From Bauldia sp963759235 (GTDB lineage Bacteria > Pseudomonadota > Alphaproteobacteria > Rhizobiales > Kaistiaceae), in contig CAVWYO010000001.1 of NCBI GenBank assembly GCA_963759235.1, positions 650,999-714,998 of the forward strand: a stretch of 64,000 bases of DNA. Reading direction: 5' to 3'. Under the pieces are notes generated by a model. It was not told where the DNA came from. It was given only the letters and a program-made list of their open reading frames with translations, and searched no databases. Position 1 is the stretch's first letter, and each line of letters begins with the position of its first letter. The position numbers were made by a program, and so were the translations under genes. Of this stretch, positions 45,828-54,397 are shown one piece after another.

Positions 45828-46694
45828 TTATGCGCCGCGCCGGCTCGCCTCGTAGAAGACATGGTGGCCGATGATGTCCACCCGTCTCATGTCGCTCGCC
45901 CAGAGCGGAAGCACCGACGTCGAGTGATAGTTGGTGGCGTTGCCGACTTCCGCCAGCCGCGCGCTGCTACCGCCGAGAAGCACCTGCCGCGCGACCGCCA
46001 CGGCGCGGCCCCACGCCGTCCGGTCCGCGACACGGTCGCTGATGCCGTCGCAGGCGAACGAGAACTGGCAGCCATGCAGCTTGTCGTCGTCCTGGTAGAC
46101 GACGCCGCAGATGCTGTTCGGATAGGCTTTGCTTCTGAGGCGGTTGACCACCACCTGGGCGACGGCGATCTGTCCCTCGCGGCTCTCGCCGCGTGCCTCG
46201 AAATAGATGGCATCCGCCAGGCACTTCAGTTCGCCGGGCGAGCCGGCGAGGAGGGCCAGCGGGTCGCCGGTCAGCCCGTCACCGGAAAGCCCTCCGCGCA
46301 GGATGAGCTTGACGCCGGGGGGATCGGCAATGAGCGCGTCGAACGGCGCCGCCGGCTGATCCGGGTCCGCCGAGGCGAAGTAGACGATGGGAGCGGCGTC
46401 CGGCTTGGGCGGAGCGGCGGCTTGCTGGACGCTCCACAGCCGGTCGAAGGTCGGACGGTTCGAGAAGACGCCGATGTCGGCTTTCATGGCACGGGTCACG
46501 CCCTGGCCAAGGCCGAATCTCCCGACAATTGTTGCGGTGCGGTCGAGGTGCTGATCCTGGCTTGGTGCGAAGGCGAGGAGAACCGGCGCCAGAAGGAGGA
46601 CGAGGAGGACGGTCGGGCGCTGAGCACGCGGCCTACTTCGACCCATTCCCCCGACCCCCCGGAAGTTAAAACAAACCGCCGGCACGGCCGGCAA
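45828..46694 (-). CDS. SleB-type cell-wall hydrolase
   Basis: A 288-aa exported peptidoglycan hydrolase of the SleB/CwlJ (Hydrolase_2) family. Seen in sequence: a hydrophobic N-terminal segment (TVLLVLLLAPVLLAFAPS) acting as signal peptide or anchor, and a C-terminal catalytic domain LKCLADAIYFEARGESREGQIAVAQVVVNRLRSKAYPNSICGVVYQ (two fragments of one domain) with the general-acid Glu in FEARGE. In non-sporulating alphaproteobacteria these proteins are cell-wall remodelling enzymes. Start: 46694, or MGRSRPRAQ at 46646. Confidence 0.9.
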   Translation of the reverse strand: MPAVPAVCFNFRGVGGMGRSRPRAQRPTVLLVLLLAPVLLAFAPSQDQHLDRTATIVGRFGLGQGVTRAMKADIGVFSNRPTFDRLWSVQQAAAPPKPDAAPIVYFASADPDQPAAPFDALIADPPGVKLILRGGLSGDGLTGDPLALLAGSPGELKCLADAIYFEARGESREGQIAVAQVVVNRLRSKAYPNSICGVVYQDDDKLHGCQFSFACDGISDRVADRTAWGRAVAVARQVLLGGSSARLAEVGNATNYHSTSVLPLWASDMRRVDIIGHHVFYEASRRGA

Positions 46695-46868
46695 TACCCT
46701 CGAATCGCGAGTTAGATTAAGAAATCAGGCGACAATACGGCACGACCCGCGAACCAGCCCATAGAAGCCGGAAATTCGGCGTTTGAAAGGGCTTTCCGGT
46801 CGATTTTCGTCCGCCGACCCGGCCCGGCGGGCGGGCCTACAACCGCGAGTAGATATGGGTTTTCCGCT

Positions 46869-47627
46869 TCAGCCGCGGCCCACAAGCGGCATGGTCGTCG
46901 CCATGACGGTGATGGTGAGGACATTGGCATCGAGCGGGAGGCTCGCCATATAGGCGACCGCCTCGCCGACGTGCTTGACGTCCATGCGCGGCTCGACGGC
47001 GCGACTGCCGTCGGCCTGCAAGACGCCGGCAGTCATCTTCTGGGTCATGTCGGTGGCGGCATTGCCGATGTCGATCTGGCCGCAGGCGATGCCGTAGAGC
47101 CGCCCCTCGAGCGCCACCGACTTGGTGATGCCCGAGACGCCGTGCTTGGCGGCGTTATAGGCGATGGCATGCGGCCGCGGGGTGTGGGCCGAGATCGAGC
47201 CGTTATTGATGATCCGCCCGCCTTGCGGGTGCTGCTCCTTCATCAGCCGGAACGCGGCCTGGGCGCAGAGAAACACGCCGGTGAGGTTGGCGGCGATGAC
47301 AGCCTGCCACTCATCGAAGGGCAGGTCTTCCAGCGGCATCGCCGGAGCGTTGATGCCGGCATTGTTGAAGATCACGTCGAGCCGGCCGAACGTCTCCTTG
47401 GTCTTGGCAAAGAGCGCATCGACCGAAGCGGGATCGGACACATCGGTCGGCACGGCGATCGCCTCGCCGCCGCCGGCGACGACCTCGGCGGCGACCGCCG
47501 CCAGCGGCTCCCGCCGCCGACCGGCGAGCACGCAGGCATAGCCGTCGCGGGCGAGGGCGAGAACGGCGGTCTTGCCGATGCCGGTGCCGGCGCCGGTCAC
47601 CATGGCGACCTTCCTCTTGTCGGGCAT
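46869..47627 (-). CDS. Short-chain dehydrogenase/reductase
   Basis: A 252-aa classical SDR. Seen in sequence: NAD(P)-binding TGAGTGIGKTAVLAL, NNAGIN, catalytic Ser in NNGSISAH and YNAAKHG (Tyr-x3-Lys). ATG 47627 is preferred, with a GGGAG ribosome site. It lies 38 nt downstream of a lactonase gene in the same orientation, forming a probable sugar-oxidation unit with the isomerase gene upstream. Confidence 0.93.
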   Translation of the reverse strand: MPDKRKVAMVTGAGTGIGKTAVLALARDGYACVLAGRRREPLAAVAAEVVAGGGEAIAVPTDVSDPASVDALFAKTKETFGRLDVIFNNAGINAPAMPLEDLPFDEWQAVIAANLTGVFLCAQAAFRLMKEQHPQGGRIINNGSISAHTPRPHAIAYNAAKHGVSGITKSVALEGRLYGIACGQIDIGNAATDMTQKMTAGVLQADGSRAVEPRMDVKHVGEAVAYMASLPLDANVLTITVMATTMPLVGRG

Positions 47628-47665
47628 GCTCGATCTCCCCGTGGCTGAGCGGTGTTTGACGATGA

Positions 47666-48775
47666 TCACATGAAACGGACGCAGACGGGGGTTCCCGCCT
47701 CGACGACATTGCCGGTCGCCGTCAGCTTGCCGGTCGCCTGATCGATCCGGAACATGACGACGCTATTGCTGTCCTGATTGGCCACGGCAAGCAAATCGCC
47801 GGTCGGGCCGATCTCGAAATTCCGCGGCGTCTCGCCTCGGGTGCTTTCATGGCCGACCAGCGTCAACGTGCCTTCCGCATGATCGACGGCGTAGATGACG
47901 ATGCTGTTGTGCCCGCGATTGGAGCCGTAGAGGAACCTGCCCGACGGAGCGATCTGCACCTCGGCGCAGTTGCTGTCGCCGGTGAAGCCCTCCGGCAGGG
48001 TCGACACCGTCTGCAACGCGGTCAGGCTGCCGGTGTCGGCCGCATAGCGATAGGCGGTCATCGTCGAGTTGAGCTCGCTGGTCAGATAGGCGAACCGGCC
48101 GTCGGGATGGATGGCCATCTGGCGCGGGCCGGCCCCGGGCTTCACGGCGACGAAGGGCTGCGCCGGGTTGGGGGTGAGCTTCCCGGTCACCGCGTCGAAG
48201 GCGTAGATCATCACCTTGTCCATGCCGAGGTCGGCGACAAAGAGATAGCGGTTGGCGGCGTCGAAGGTAACCGCGTGGGCGTGCGGCCCGGCCTGCCGCT
48301 TCGGATCGACGCTGGATCCTTGGTGCTGGATGACCTGGCTCGCTTCTTCGAGCGACCCGTCTTCCTTGATCGGCAGGACGCAGACGCTGCCGCTGGCGAA
48401 ATTGGCGACGAGCAGGAACCTGCCCGTCGCATCGACGACGAGATGGCAGGGATCGGTGCCGTGGCTCGCCTTCATGTTGAGGAAGGTGAGCACGCCGGTG
48501 TCCCGATCGATGGCGAAGGCGCTGACCGCGCCGCTGGCCTTCCCCTCGAACTCCTTGAACTCGTTGACGCAATAAAGGAAACGTCGCCGGGGATCGAAGG
48601 CGAGATATGACGCGTTGCGGACACCTTCGGTGATCCCGGCGAGCTCAAGAGCACCGGCCTCCGTATCGAGGCTGAAGCGATAGATGCCCTTGCCCCGCCC
48701 CGGCACGACCTGCCCGGTGCCGAACAGGATCGGCTCGGAATAGGTTCCGACATAGACCAGGTCGTGCTTTGCCAT
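47666..48775 (-). CDS. Beta-propeller lactonase family protein
   Basis: A 369-aa seven-bladed beta-propeller of the 6-phosphogluconolactonase (YbhE/Pgl) family. Seen in sequence: repeated blade motifs such as LAFDPRRRFLYCVNE, VVDATGRFLLVANF, VTFDAANRYLFVADLG and IHPDGRFAYLTSEL. ATG 48775 follows AAGGAG. Its neighbours, an SDR and a TIM-barrel isomerase, suggest oxidation of a sugar to a lactone and hydrolysis; the sugar is unknown. Confidence 0.9.
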   Translation of the reverse strand: MAKHDLVYVGTYSEPILFGTGQVVPGRGKGIYRFSLDTEAGALELAGITEGVRNASYLAFDPRRRFLYCVNEFKEFEGKASGAVSAFAIDRDTGVLTFLNMKASHGTDPCHLVVDATGRFLLVANFASGSVCVLPIKEDGSLEEASQVIQHQGSSVDPKRQAGPHAHAVTFDAANRYLFVADLGMDKVMIYAFDAVTGKLTPNPAQPFVAVKPGAGPRQMAIHPDGRFAYLTSELNSTMTAYRYAADTGSLTALQTVSTLPEGFTGDSNCAEVQIAPSGRFLYGSNRGHNSIVIYAVDHAEGTLTLVGHESTRGETPRNFEIGPTGDLLAVANQDSNSVVMFRIDQATGKLTATGNVVEAGTPVCVRFM

Positions 48776-48801
48776 CCATGCGCTCCTTGCTCGGGGAGGG
48801 C

Positions 48802-49761
48802 TCACTCCTCGACGGCGATGCCCAGCTCCTTGCAGATGGTCTTCAAGTAGTTCATCCCGGCGACCGTTTCGGCGACGAACTCGTCGGTCGCGGTGACGTT
48901 GCGGAAGACACCGGGCGCGTTCGAACGCGGTCCGCGCGACACGCCGGGAACATCCTCCAGCTCGATCGAGATGACACCGTCATAGCCGACGTCCTTGAGG
49001 GCCTGGAACATCGCCCTCCAGTCGATCTTGCCCATGCCCGGACGCCAGTGGACATTGGTGACGCCGTCATTGTCCGAGACGTGGCAATGCAGAATATGGC
49101 TGCCGAGCCGGTACACGGTGATGTTGGGGAAGTCGCCGCACGGGAAAGTGTGGCTCGGATCGAAATTGATGCCCATCGCCGGCGAGCCGACGTGCTCGAG
49201 CAGGCGGAGCGCACCGTCATGGTTGGCGAGATAGCGGCCGGGATGCGGTTCGACGGTCATCTTCACGCCGGCCGCCTCGCACGCCGCGGCGCATAGCTTG
49301 AGCGAGGCCACATAATCCTGGAAGTTCCGATCCCAATCGACGCCGCGCGGCACGTCCTTCGTCGCGTAGGTCTGCACGAGTGGCTTGGTGGTAATGCGCG
49401 GGATCTCGACGGCGTCCCGCATGGCGAAGGGATGGGAGGCCACCATGTTGATGAGGCGCGAGCCGAGTGCGGCGCCGACGTCGACGGTCCGCTTCCAGTG
49501 CTCGACCGCCGCATCGCGCTTGGCCGCGTCGTCGCTCGACAGGTCATGCGGCGTCGACACGAACTGCGACAGCAAAAGGCCTTCGCCGTCGAGGACGCCC
49601 CTCAGCATCTTGATGGTGTCGGGCGTGTAGTAGTCGTCGAGAAACTCCCGGTTCCAGGCAATCAGCTCGATCGCCTTGAAGCCGAGGCCGGCGACGCGGC
49701 GAATGGCGTCCTCGTAAGGCGGCTCCCATTGGAAGGGCCAGGACGATGCTCCGAATTTCAT
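48802..49761 (-). CDS. Sugar phosphate isomerase/epimerase (TIM barrel)
   Basis: A 319-aa xylose-isomerase-like TIM-barrel protein. Seen in sequence: the metal-ligand motifs VTVEPHPGRY-type (MTVEPHPGRYLAN), GINFDPSHTFPCGD, HILHCHVSDND and YDGVISIELED, which supply the Glu/Asp/His metal site. It is first of three genes in tandem (isomerase, lactonase, SDR), with a 26-nt gap to the lactonase. Confidence 0.9.
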   Translation of the reverse strand: MKFGASSWPFQWEPPYEDAIRRVAGLGFKAIELIAWNREFLDDYYTPDTIKMLRGVLDGEGLLLSQFVSTPHDLSSDDAAKRDAAVEHWKRTVDVGAALGSRLINMVASHPFAMRDAVEIPRITTKPLVQTYATKDVPRGVDWDRNFQDYVASLKLCAAACEAAGVKMTVEPHPGRYLANHDGALRLLEHVGSPAMGINFDPSHTFPCGDFPNITVYRLGSHILHCHVSDNDGVTNVHWRPGMGKIDWRAMFQALKDVGYDGVISIELEDVPGVSRGPRSNAPGVFRNVTATDEFVAETVAGMNYLKTICKELGIAVEE

Positions 49762-49814
49762 GTTGATCCGTTTCCTTAAGAAGGGCGGGGCGCTGGAAGT
49801 GGGATTAAGCCGGT

Positions 49815-50438
49815 CTAATCGGCAAGCTCCCGCTTCTCCGCCACGGTGGTGTCGGCGTTGAGCCGGTAAAGGATGGGCAGGCCGGTCGGCAGCTCGAGCT
49901 TCACTACCTCGTCCGGCGTCAGCCCGTCGAGCGCCATGATCAGCGCCCGCAGCGAATTGCCGTGGGCGGAAACCAGCACCCCCTCGCTCCGCATGACATG
50001 CGGCTGGATGGTGTGGAGGTAATACGGCCAGACCCGTGCGCCGGTATCACGGAGCGATTCGCCGCCGGGAGGCGCCGTGGCATAGGAGCGCCGCCAGACG
50101 TGGACCTGCTCCTCGCCCCATTTCTTTCGCGCGTCGTCCTTGTTGAGGCCGGACAGGTCGCCGTAGTCGCGCTCGTTCAGCGCCTGGTCTCGGCTCTCCG
50201 GCAGGCCGGTCTGCCCGAGTTCGTCGAGCATCAGGTCGAGGGTACGCTGGGCGCGGGTCAGCACCGAGGTGAAGGTGACGCCGAATTTGAGGCCCTCCGC
50301 CTTCAGCCGCTTGCCGGCGGCCTGCGCCTCTTCAACGCCGAGTTCGCTGAGGCCGACGTCGCGCCAGCCGGTGAACAGATTCTTGAGGTTCCATTCGCTC
50401 TGTCCGTGGCGGACGAGCACCATCATGCGGTCGGTCAT
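49815..50438 (-). CDS. gpmA: 2,3-bisphosphoglycerate-dependent phosphoglycerate mutase
   Basis: A 207-aa glycolytic mutase. Seen in sequence: the phospho-His motif LVRHGQSEWNLKNLFTGWRDVGLSELG (fragment-limited here) and NERDYGDLSGLNKDDARKKWG, plus C-terminal VLVSAHGNSLRAL with the second active-site His. The gene is in the row dapB - hypothetical - membrane protein - gpmA, all leftward. Confidence 0.95.
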   Translation of the reverse strand: MTDRMMVLVRHGQSEWNLKNLFTGWRDVGLSELGVEEAQAAGKRLKAEGLKFGVTFTSVLTRAQRTLDLMLDELGQTGLPESRDQALNERDYGDLSGLNKDDARKKWGEEQVHVWRRSYATAPPGGESLRDTGARVWPYYLHTIQPHVMRSEGVLVSAHGNSLRALIMALDGLTPDEVVKLELPTGLPILYRLNADTTVAEKRELAD

Positions 50439-50476
50439 GTCGATCCCCGGTCAGGAGGGCGTGATCCGGCGGCCGG

Positions 50477-51020
50477 TCAAGCGCGCGAACCGCGTCGTGC
50501 CGCCAGTCTGGTCCACGCCCAGATTAACAGGAGAATCAGGACGATCACCATGGCGAGCGCGCTGAATGCGCCCTTGAGCTCGGTCCAGCGGTCTGCCGTC
50601 GCGACGATATCGGGGGGTGAGAGCGTCGGCGCCGAGCCCGAGCATCGCGGCAACCGCGTGGTTCTCCAGATAGTCGAACACGGCGCTGGGGATTGCGGCG
50701 AGGGCAAGGACCCAGCGCCAGGCACCCCAGCCGGCGGGGACCAGGAGATAGATGGCGAAAAACAACGTCGCGCTAAGCAGCGCCGGGTAGAACAGGTCGA
50801 GCCGCTCCTGGACGTCGAGGTAGAACGCCTTGCCGTCGGGAGACAGCGCCGCGACGAACGCTTTCGCTTCCTCCAACGAATATCCGTGGGGCCGGATGTC
50901 GAACGGCGCCAGGCCTCCCGCCGCCTTGGAGACCTCGGGCAGCGACCAGGCGATCATCACGATATAGAGGGCAGCGGTTATGGCGAAGAGAATCCAGAAG
51001 GCGACGGTTCGACGGGCCAT
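50477..51020 (-). CDS. Small membrane protein with an apparent +1 frameshift
   Basis: A membrane protein of about 180 aa, not recognised as a named family. The frame opens with a helix (AFWILFAITAALYIVMIAW), has a second and third helix (ALLSATLFFAIYLLVPAG, WRWVLALAAIPSAVFDY), then shifts. Past a run of six C (50612-50617 on the minus strand) the correct continuation, DIVATADRWTELKGAFSALA and a final helix, lies in the next frame. One C fewer gives an intact 180-aa four-helix protein. Homopolymer indel error is the likeliest cause. Confidence 0.75.
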
Positions 51021-51047
51021 ATCGCTGCGTTCCGACTGTCCTTCCGG

Positions 51048-51671
51048 CTATGGCTTCTTGAGCAGCTTGTCGAGGATGGCCGCCATTGCCGCGCTGCTTT
51101 CCGCATCCATCGTGGGATTGAGGAGATTGTCGCGATCCTCCGTGCTGAGCCGGCTCTCCTCGGTGGTCAGTGCGTCTCCCAACCTTTCGTCGTCGAAGCC
51201 CGCGCAACGGACGAACCGGAAATCGTCCCCCGGCTCGGGCGCGCCGCCGGCAATCCACGCGCGGGCATCTTCGGTCTTATCGAAGAACGCCACTTCGATC
51301 GCCTCCGGCATGATCGAGCGGATGACGTCGATATAGACCGCGCCGATCTCGGTGGGTTCGGAACTGAAGGTCATCCGGCACGCCTCGATCTTGCCGCCGT
51401 CGAGGAGCGTGCAGAACCCACGGCCGTACTGCACGTAGCGAACGGTGCCGTCGCTTCGGTAGCGCTCGGCGTCGAGGTGGTAGTTGACGAAGGAACCGTC
51501 CTTGTCCTGACGGAAGAAGCCGTTGGCGCAGGTAAGCTGCGCATCGGCCGCCGGCTCGTCGAGCGCGCTGTTGGTGAAGAAGCCGCTATAGGGATAGTCG
51601 GCGGCAAGGGCCGGCCCTACCGCGGCGAGACTGAAGAGGAGCATTCCCGGCAAGATGGCGGTCTGGATCAT
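51048..51671 (-). CDS. Secreted hypothetical protein
   Basis: A 207-aa protein with a clear Sec signal peptide (TAILPGMLLFSLAAVGPALAADYP; cleavage likely after ALA). The mature part carries a few cysteines (TCANGFFRQDKDG, GRGFCTLLDG, VRCAGFDD) that could form disulfides. No known family is recognised. It lies between dapB and the membrane protein gene in a leftward row, with a 9-nt gap to dapB. Confidence 0.8.
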   Translation of the reverse strand: MIQTAILPGMLLFSLAAVGPALAADYPYSGFFTNSALDEPAADAQLTCANGFFRQDKDGSFVNYHLDAERYRSDGTVRYVQYGRGFCTLLDGGKIEACRMTFSSEPTEIGAVYIDVIRSIMPEAIEVAFFDKTEDARAWIAGGAPEPGDDFRFVRCAGFDDERLGDALTTEESRLSTEDRDNLLNPTMDAESSAAMAAILDKLLKKP

Positions 51672-51680
51672 GGTGTGGCC

Positions 51681-52487
51681 TCAAAGCCCGAGGACGTCGG
51701 CCATCGCATAGCGGCCGGGTTTCTTTTCGCGGCCCCACAGCGCCGCCTTGACCGCGCCGCGGGCAAAGATGGCCCGGTCGCCGGCCTTGTGGGTCAATTC
51801 GATCACCTCTCCTTCGCCGGCGAGAATGACCGAGTGCTCGCCGACCACCGAGCCGCCGCGCAGCGTCGCGAAGCCGATATCGCCGCGCCGCCGTTCGCCG
51901 GTGTGGCCGTCGCGGACCTTGACCCAGTGCTCTTCGAGATCGATGCCGCGCCCTTCCGCCGCCGCCTTGCCGAGGAGAAGCGCCGTCCCCGACGGCGCGT
52001 CGACCTTGTGGCGATGGTGCATCTCGAGAACCTCGATGTCGAAATCGGCGTCGAGCGCCTTCGCCGCCTGACGGACGAGGGCGGCGAGCAGATTGACCCC
52101 GAGGCTCATATTGCCCGATTTGATCACCGGCGCGTGGCGGGCGGCGGCGGCGATCTTCGCGTCGTCCTCGACCGACAGCCCGGTGGTGCCGATGACGTGA
52201 ACGATGCGGGCCTGGGCGGCGATCTCGGAAAAAGCGACGGTCGCCGCCGGGATGGTGAAGTCGAGCACGCCGTCGGCCTTGGCGAAAAGCGGCAGCGGAT
52301 CGTCGGCGATCGCGATGCCGATCGGTCCGAGGCCGGCCAGTTCACCCGCATCCCGGCCGATCTCGGCAGCGCCCTCGCGCTCGACCGCGCCGGCCAGCAC
52401 CACGCCGGGCGTCTCGGCGACGACCCGGATCAGCGTCCGTCCCATCCGCCCGGCAGCGCCGACCACCACCAGCCTCATGTCGTCCAT
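51681..52487 (-). CDS. dapB: 4-hydroxy-tetrahydrodipicolinate reductase DapB
   Basis: A 268-aa NAD(P)H-dependent reductase of the lysine/diaminopimelate pathway. Seen in sequence: the dinucleotide motif VGAAGRMGRTLIR, GTTGLS and the catalytic EMHHRHKVDAPSGTALLLG with paired His. The gene is 23 nt after a DUF1330 gene and next to pyrF in a leftward run. Confidence 0.96.
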   Translation of the reverse strand: MDDMRLVVVGAAGRMGRTLIRVVAETPGVVLAGAVEREGAAEIGRDAGELAGLGPIGIAIADDPLPLFAKADGVLDFTIPAATVAFSEIAAQARIVHVIGTTGLSVEDDAKIAAAARHAPVIKSGNMSLGVNLLAALVRQAAKALDADFDIEVLEMHHRHKVDAPSGTALLLGKAAAEGRGIDLEEHWVKVRDGHTGERRRGDIGFATLRGGSVVGEHSVILAGEGEVIELTHKAGDRAIFARGAVKAALWGREKKPGRYAMADVLGL

Positions 52488-52510
52488 GGACGAGGTTCCT
52501 CCGGGACGGA

Positions 52511-52822
52511 TCAGCCGCCCGCCGGCTGCTGCCCGTCATAGCCTTCGATGACGATCAGGTCGACCGCGGCCGAAGCGCCGCGTTCGGCGATGGCGTGCTG
52601 GTATTCGGGCGAGCGATAACAGGCGAGCGCCGTCTCATGATCCTTGAACTCGATGACGACGTTGCGCTCCCGGGCCGAGCCGCTCATGGTTTCCGAGCGG
52701 CCGCCGCGGACGAGAAAGCGGCCCTGGTATTTCTTGAAGGCGGCGGCATTGGCGGCGAGATACTTCTTGTAGGTCTCCGGGTCGTGAACATCGACACGGA
52801 CGATCCAATAGCCCTTGCTCAT
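52511..52822 (-). CDS. DUF1330-family protein
   Basis: A 103-aa dimeric alpha-beta-barrel protein (DUF1330). Seen in sequence: GYWIVRVDVHDPETYKKYLAAN, FLVRGGRSETM, VVIEFKDHETALACYRSPEYQ. Function is not established. It overlaps the pyrF end by 4 nt and precedes dapB, so it is translationally coupled with pyrF. Confidence 0.9.
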   Translation of the reverse strand: MSKGYWIVRVDVHDPETYKKYLAANAAAFKKYQGRFLVRGGRSETMSGSARERNVVIEFKDHETALACYRSPEYQHAIAERGASAAVDLIVIEGYDGQQPAGG

Positions 52823-53541
52823 GCTGCCCCCAACGCGGTCGTGGCCATTTCGATCTCGTCGACGATGGCTTCCGCCGCGCCCTTTGGATCGGCGGCGGCG
52901 GTGATCGGCCGGCCGACGACCAGGTAGTCGGCGCCGGCGCGGATCGCCGCCTCCGGCGTGGCAAGGCGCTTCTGGTCGCCGGCGCTCGCACCGGCGGGAC
53001 GGACTCCGGGCGTGACGATCGCCATGTCCGGGCCGACGATACGGCGGACGGCGGCAGCCTCCGCCGGCGAAACAACCAGGCCGTCCATGCCGGCCCGCTG
53101 CGCGGCGCGGGCGCGCGCCGCGACGAGGTCGGAGGTCGTGGCGGTATAGCCGGCCTCGACCACGTCGGCGTCGTCCATCGAGGTCAGCACCGTCACGGCG
53201 AGAAGCTTCAGCCCGGCGTTGCCCCGTGCCGCGACCGCAGCGCGCATCGCATTCGGGTAGGCGTGGACGGTGAGGAAGGTCATGCCGAGCGGCAGGATGC
53301 TCTTCACCGCCCCGGCGACGGTGTTGTCGATGTCGAGAAGCTTGGCGTCGAGGAACACCTTCTTGCCGGCCACCGCGAGGTTGTGCGCGAAGGCCAGGCC
53401 GCCGCCGGCAAAGATGAGTTGCAGTCCGACCTTGTAGAAGCCGACGCTGCCGTCGAGGCGCACCACGATGTCCTCGGCGGCGCCGGCCTCCGGCAGGTCG
53501 AGCGCGACGATCAGGCGATCCTTGGAGGGAATCGGCAGCAT
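52819..53541 (-). CDS. pyrF: Orotidine 5'-phosphate decarboxylase PyrF
   Basis: A 240-aa TIM-barrel enzyme making UMP in pyrimidine synthesis. Seen in sequence: VALDLPE, FLDAKLLDIDNTV carrying the catalytic Lys and Asp, and GDQKR and VGRPITAAADPKGAAE phosphate-binding region. It is first in the leftward row pyrF-DUF1330-dapB. Confidence 0.95.
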   Translation of the reverse strand: MLPIPSKDRLIVALDLPEAGAAEDIVVRLDGSVGFYKVGLQLIFAGGGLAFAHNLAVAGKKVFLDAKLLDIDNTVAGAVKSILPLGMTFLTVHAYPNAMRAAVAARGNAGLKLLAVTVLTSMDDADVVEAGYTATTSDLVAARARAAQRAGMDGLVVSPAEAAAVRRIVGPDMAIVTPGVRPAGASAGDQKRLATPEAAIRAGADYLVVGRPITAAADPKGAAEAIVDEIEMATTALGAA

Positions 53542-53661
53542 GGGCGAACTGTCGTCGGCGGAAGGGATGCGGTCAAGGGCCGTAGTCCGTTCATTTCACC
53601 GCCGTACGCGGTCCCGCGATCAATCTCGGCGACATCCGGCCAAGGGTCGCCCCGGCCGATG

Positions 53662-54390
53662 TCAGGGGGAAGTCTTCCCTTTTTCCCGCGCCATCGCCGC
53701 CTCGTATTCGGCCCGCGAGGCCTCGTTCGGCGGGTAGAGCCCGATGATCGAACGGCCGGCAGCGACCTGCGCTTCGACATAGGTCTCGAACGCGGTCATC
53801 TCGACCGCCTCGGCGGCGATCTCGGCGACCATCTCCTTGGGGATCACCACCACCCCTTCGGCATCGCCGACCACCCAGTCGCCGGGATAGACCGGCACCC
53901 CGCCGCAGCCGACCGGCACGTCGATGTCGACCGCGTGGTGACGGGTGAGATTGGTGGGCGCCGAGGGTCCCAGACAAAAGGCGGGAAAGCCAAGCGCCGC
54001 GATGTCGGGGCTGTCACGCAAGCCGCCGTCGGTGACAAGGCCGGCGGCACCCCGCACCATCATCCGCCTGACCAGAATACCGCCGGCCGAGCCGGCGCGG
54101 TCGTCGCCGCGCGAGTCGATGACCATCACCGAACCGGCCGGGATTGTCTCGACGGCATGACGCTGGGGGTGGCGGGGATCCTGAAAAACGGCGAGCGTGT
54201 CGAGATCCTCGCGCGCCGGGATGTAGCGGAGCGTGAAGGCCGGGCCGGCCATCCTGCAAGACTGAGGGTTGAGCGGCCGGGCACCCTGGACATAGGTATT
54301 GCGGAGACCCCGCTTGAAGAGCGCGGTGGTCAGCGTCGCGGTGCTGACCGCGAGAAGCTTCGCGCGGGTCTCGTGCTGTTCGTCTGCCAT
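53662..54390 (-). CDS. RraA-like protein (HMG aldolase/oxaloacetate decarboxylase type)
   Basis: A 242-aa RraA-fold protein. Members include 4-hydroxy-4-methyl-2-oxoglutarate/carboxyhydroxyadipate aldolases and DlpA-like hydrolases as well as the RNase E inhibitor. Seen in sequence: DSRGDDRAGSAGGILVRRMMVRGAAGLVTDGGLRDS (GD, Gly-rich and RD residues form the metal/substrate site; shown as one region) and VYPGDWVVGDAEGVVVIP. ATG 54390 is chosen. It lies 7 nt after a GntR regulator in the same operon, next to a TRAP transporter, which suggests catabolism of an imported organic acid. Confidence 0.85.
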   Translation of the reverse strand: MADEQHETRAKLLAVSTATLTTALFKRGLRNTYVQGARPLNPQSCRMAGPAFTLRYIPAREDLDTLAVFQDPRHPQRHAVETIPAGSVMVIDSRGDDRAGSAGGILVRRMMVRGAAGLVTDGGLRDSPDIAALGFPAFCLGPSAPTNLTRHHAVDIDVPVGCGGVPVYPGDWVVGDAEGVVVIPKEMVAEIAAEAVEMTAFETYVEAQVAAGRSIIGLYPPNEASRAEYEAAMAREKGKTSP

Positions 54391-54397
54391 CAGTGCC

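Noticed and set aside
46712..46930. 72-codon minus-strand frame between the SDR and SleB genes
   Set aside because: It overlaps the SDR end, has no ribosome site or motif, and looks like a chance frame.
49962..52541. 859-codon plus-strand open frame opposite gpmA to dapB
   Set aside because: Antisense to several clear genes (gpmA, dapB and others); the long frame results from GC-rich codon bias.
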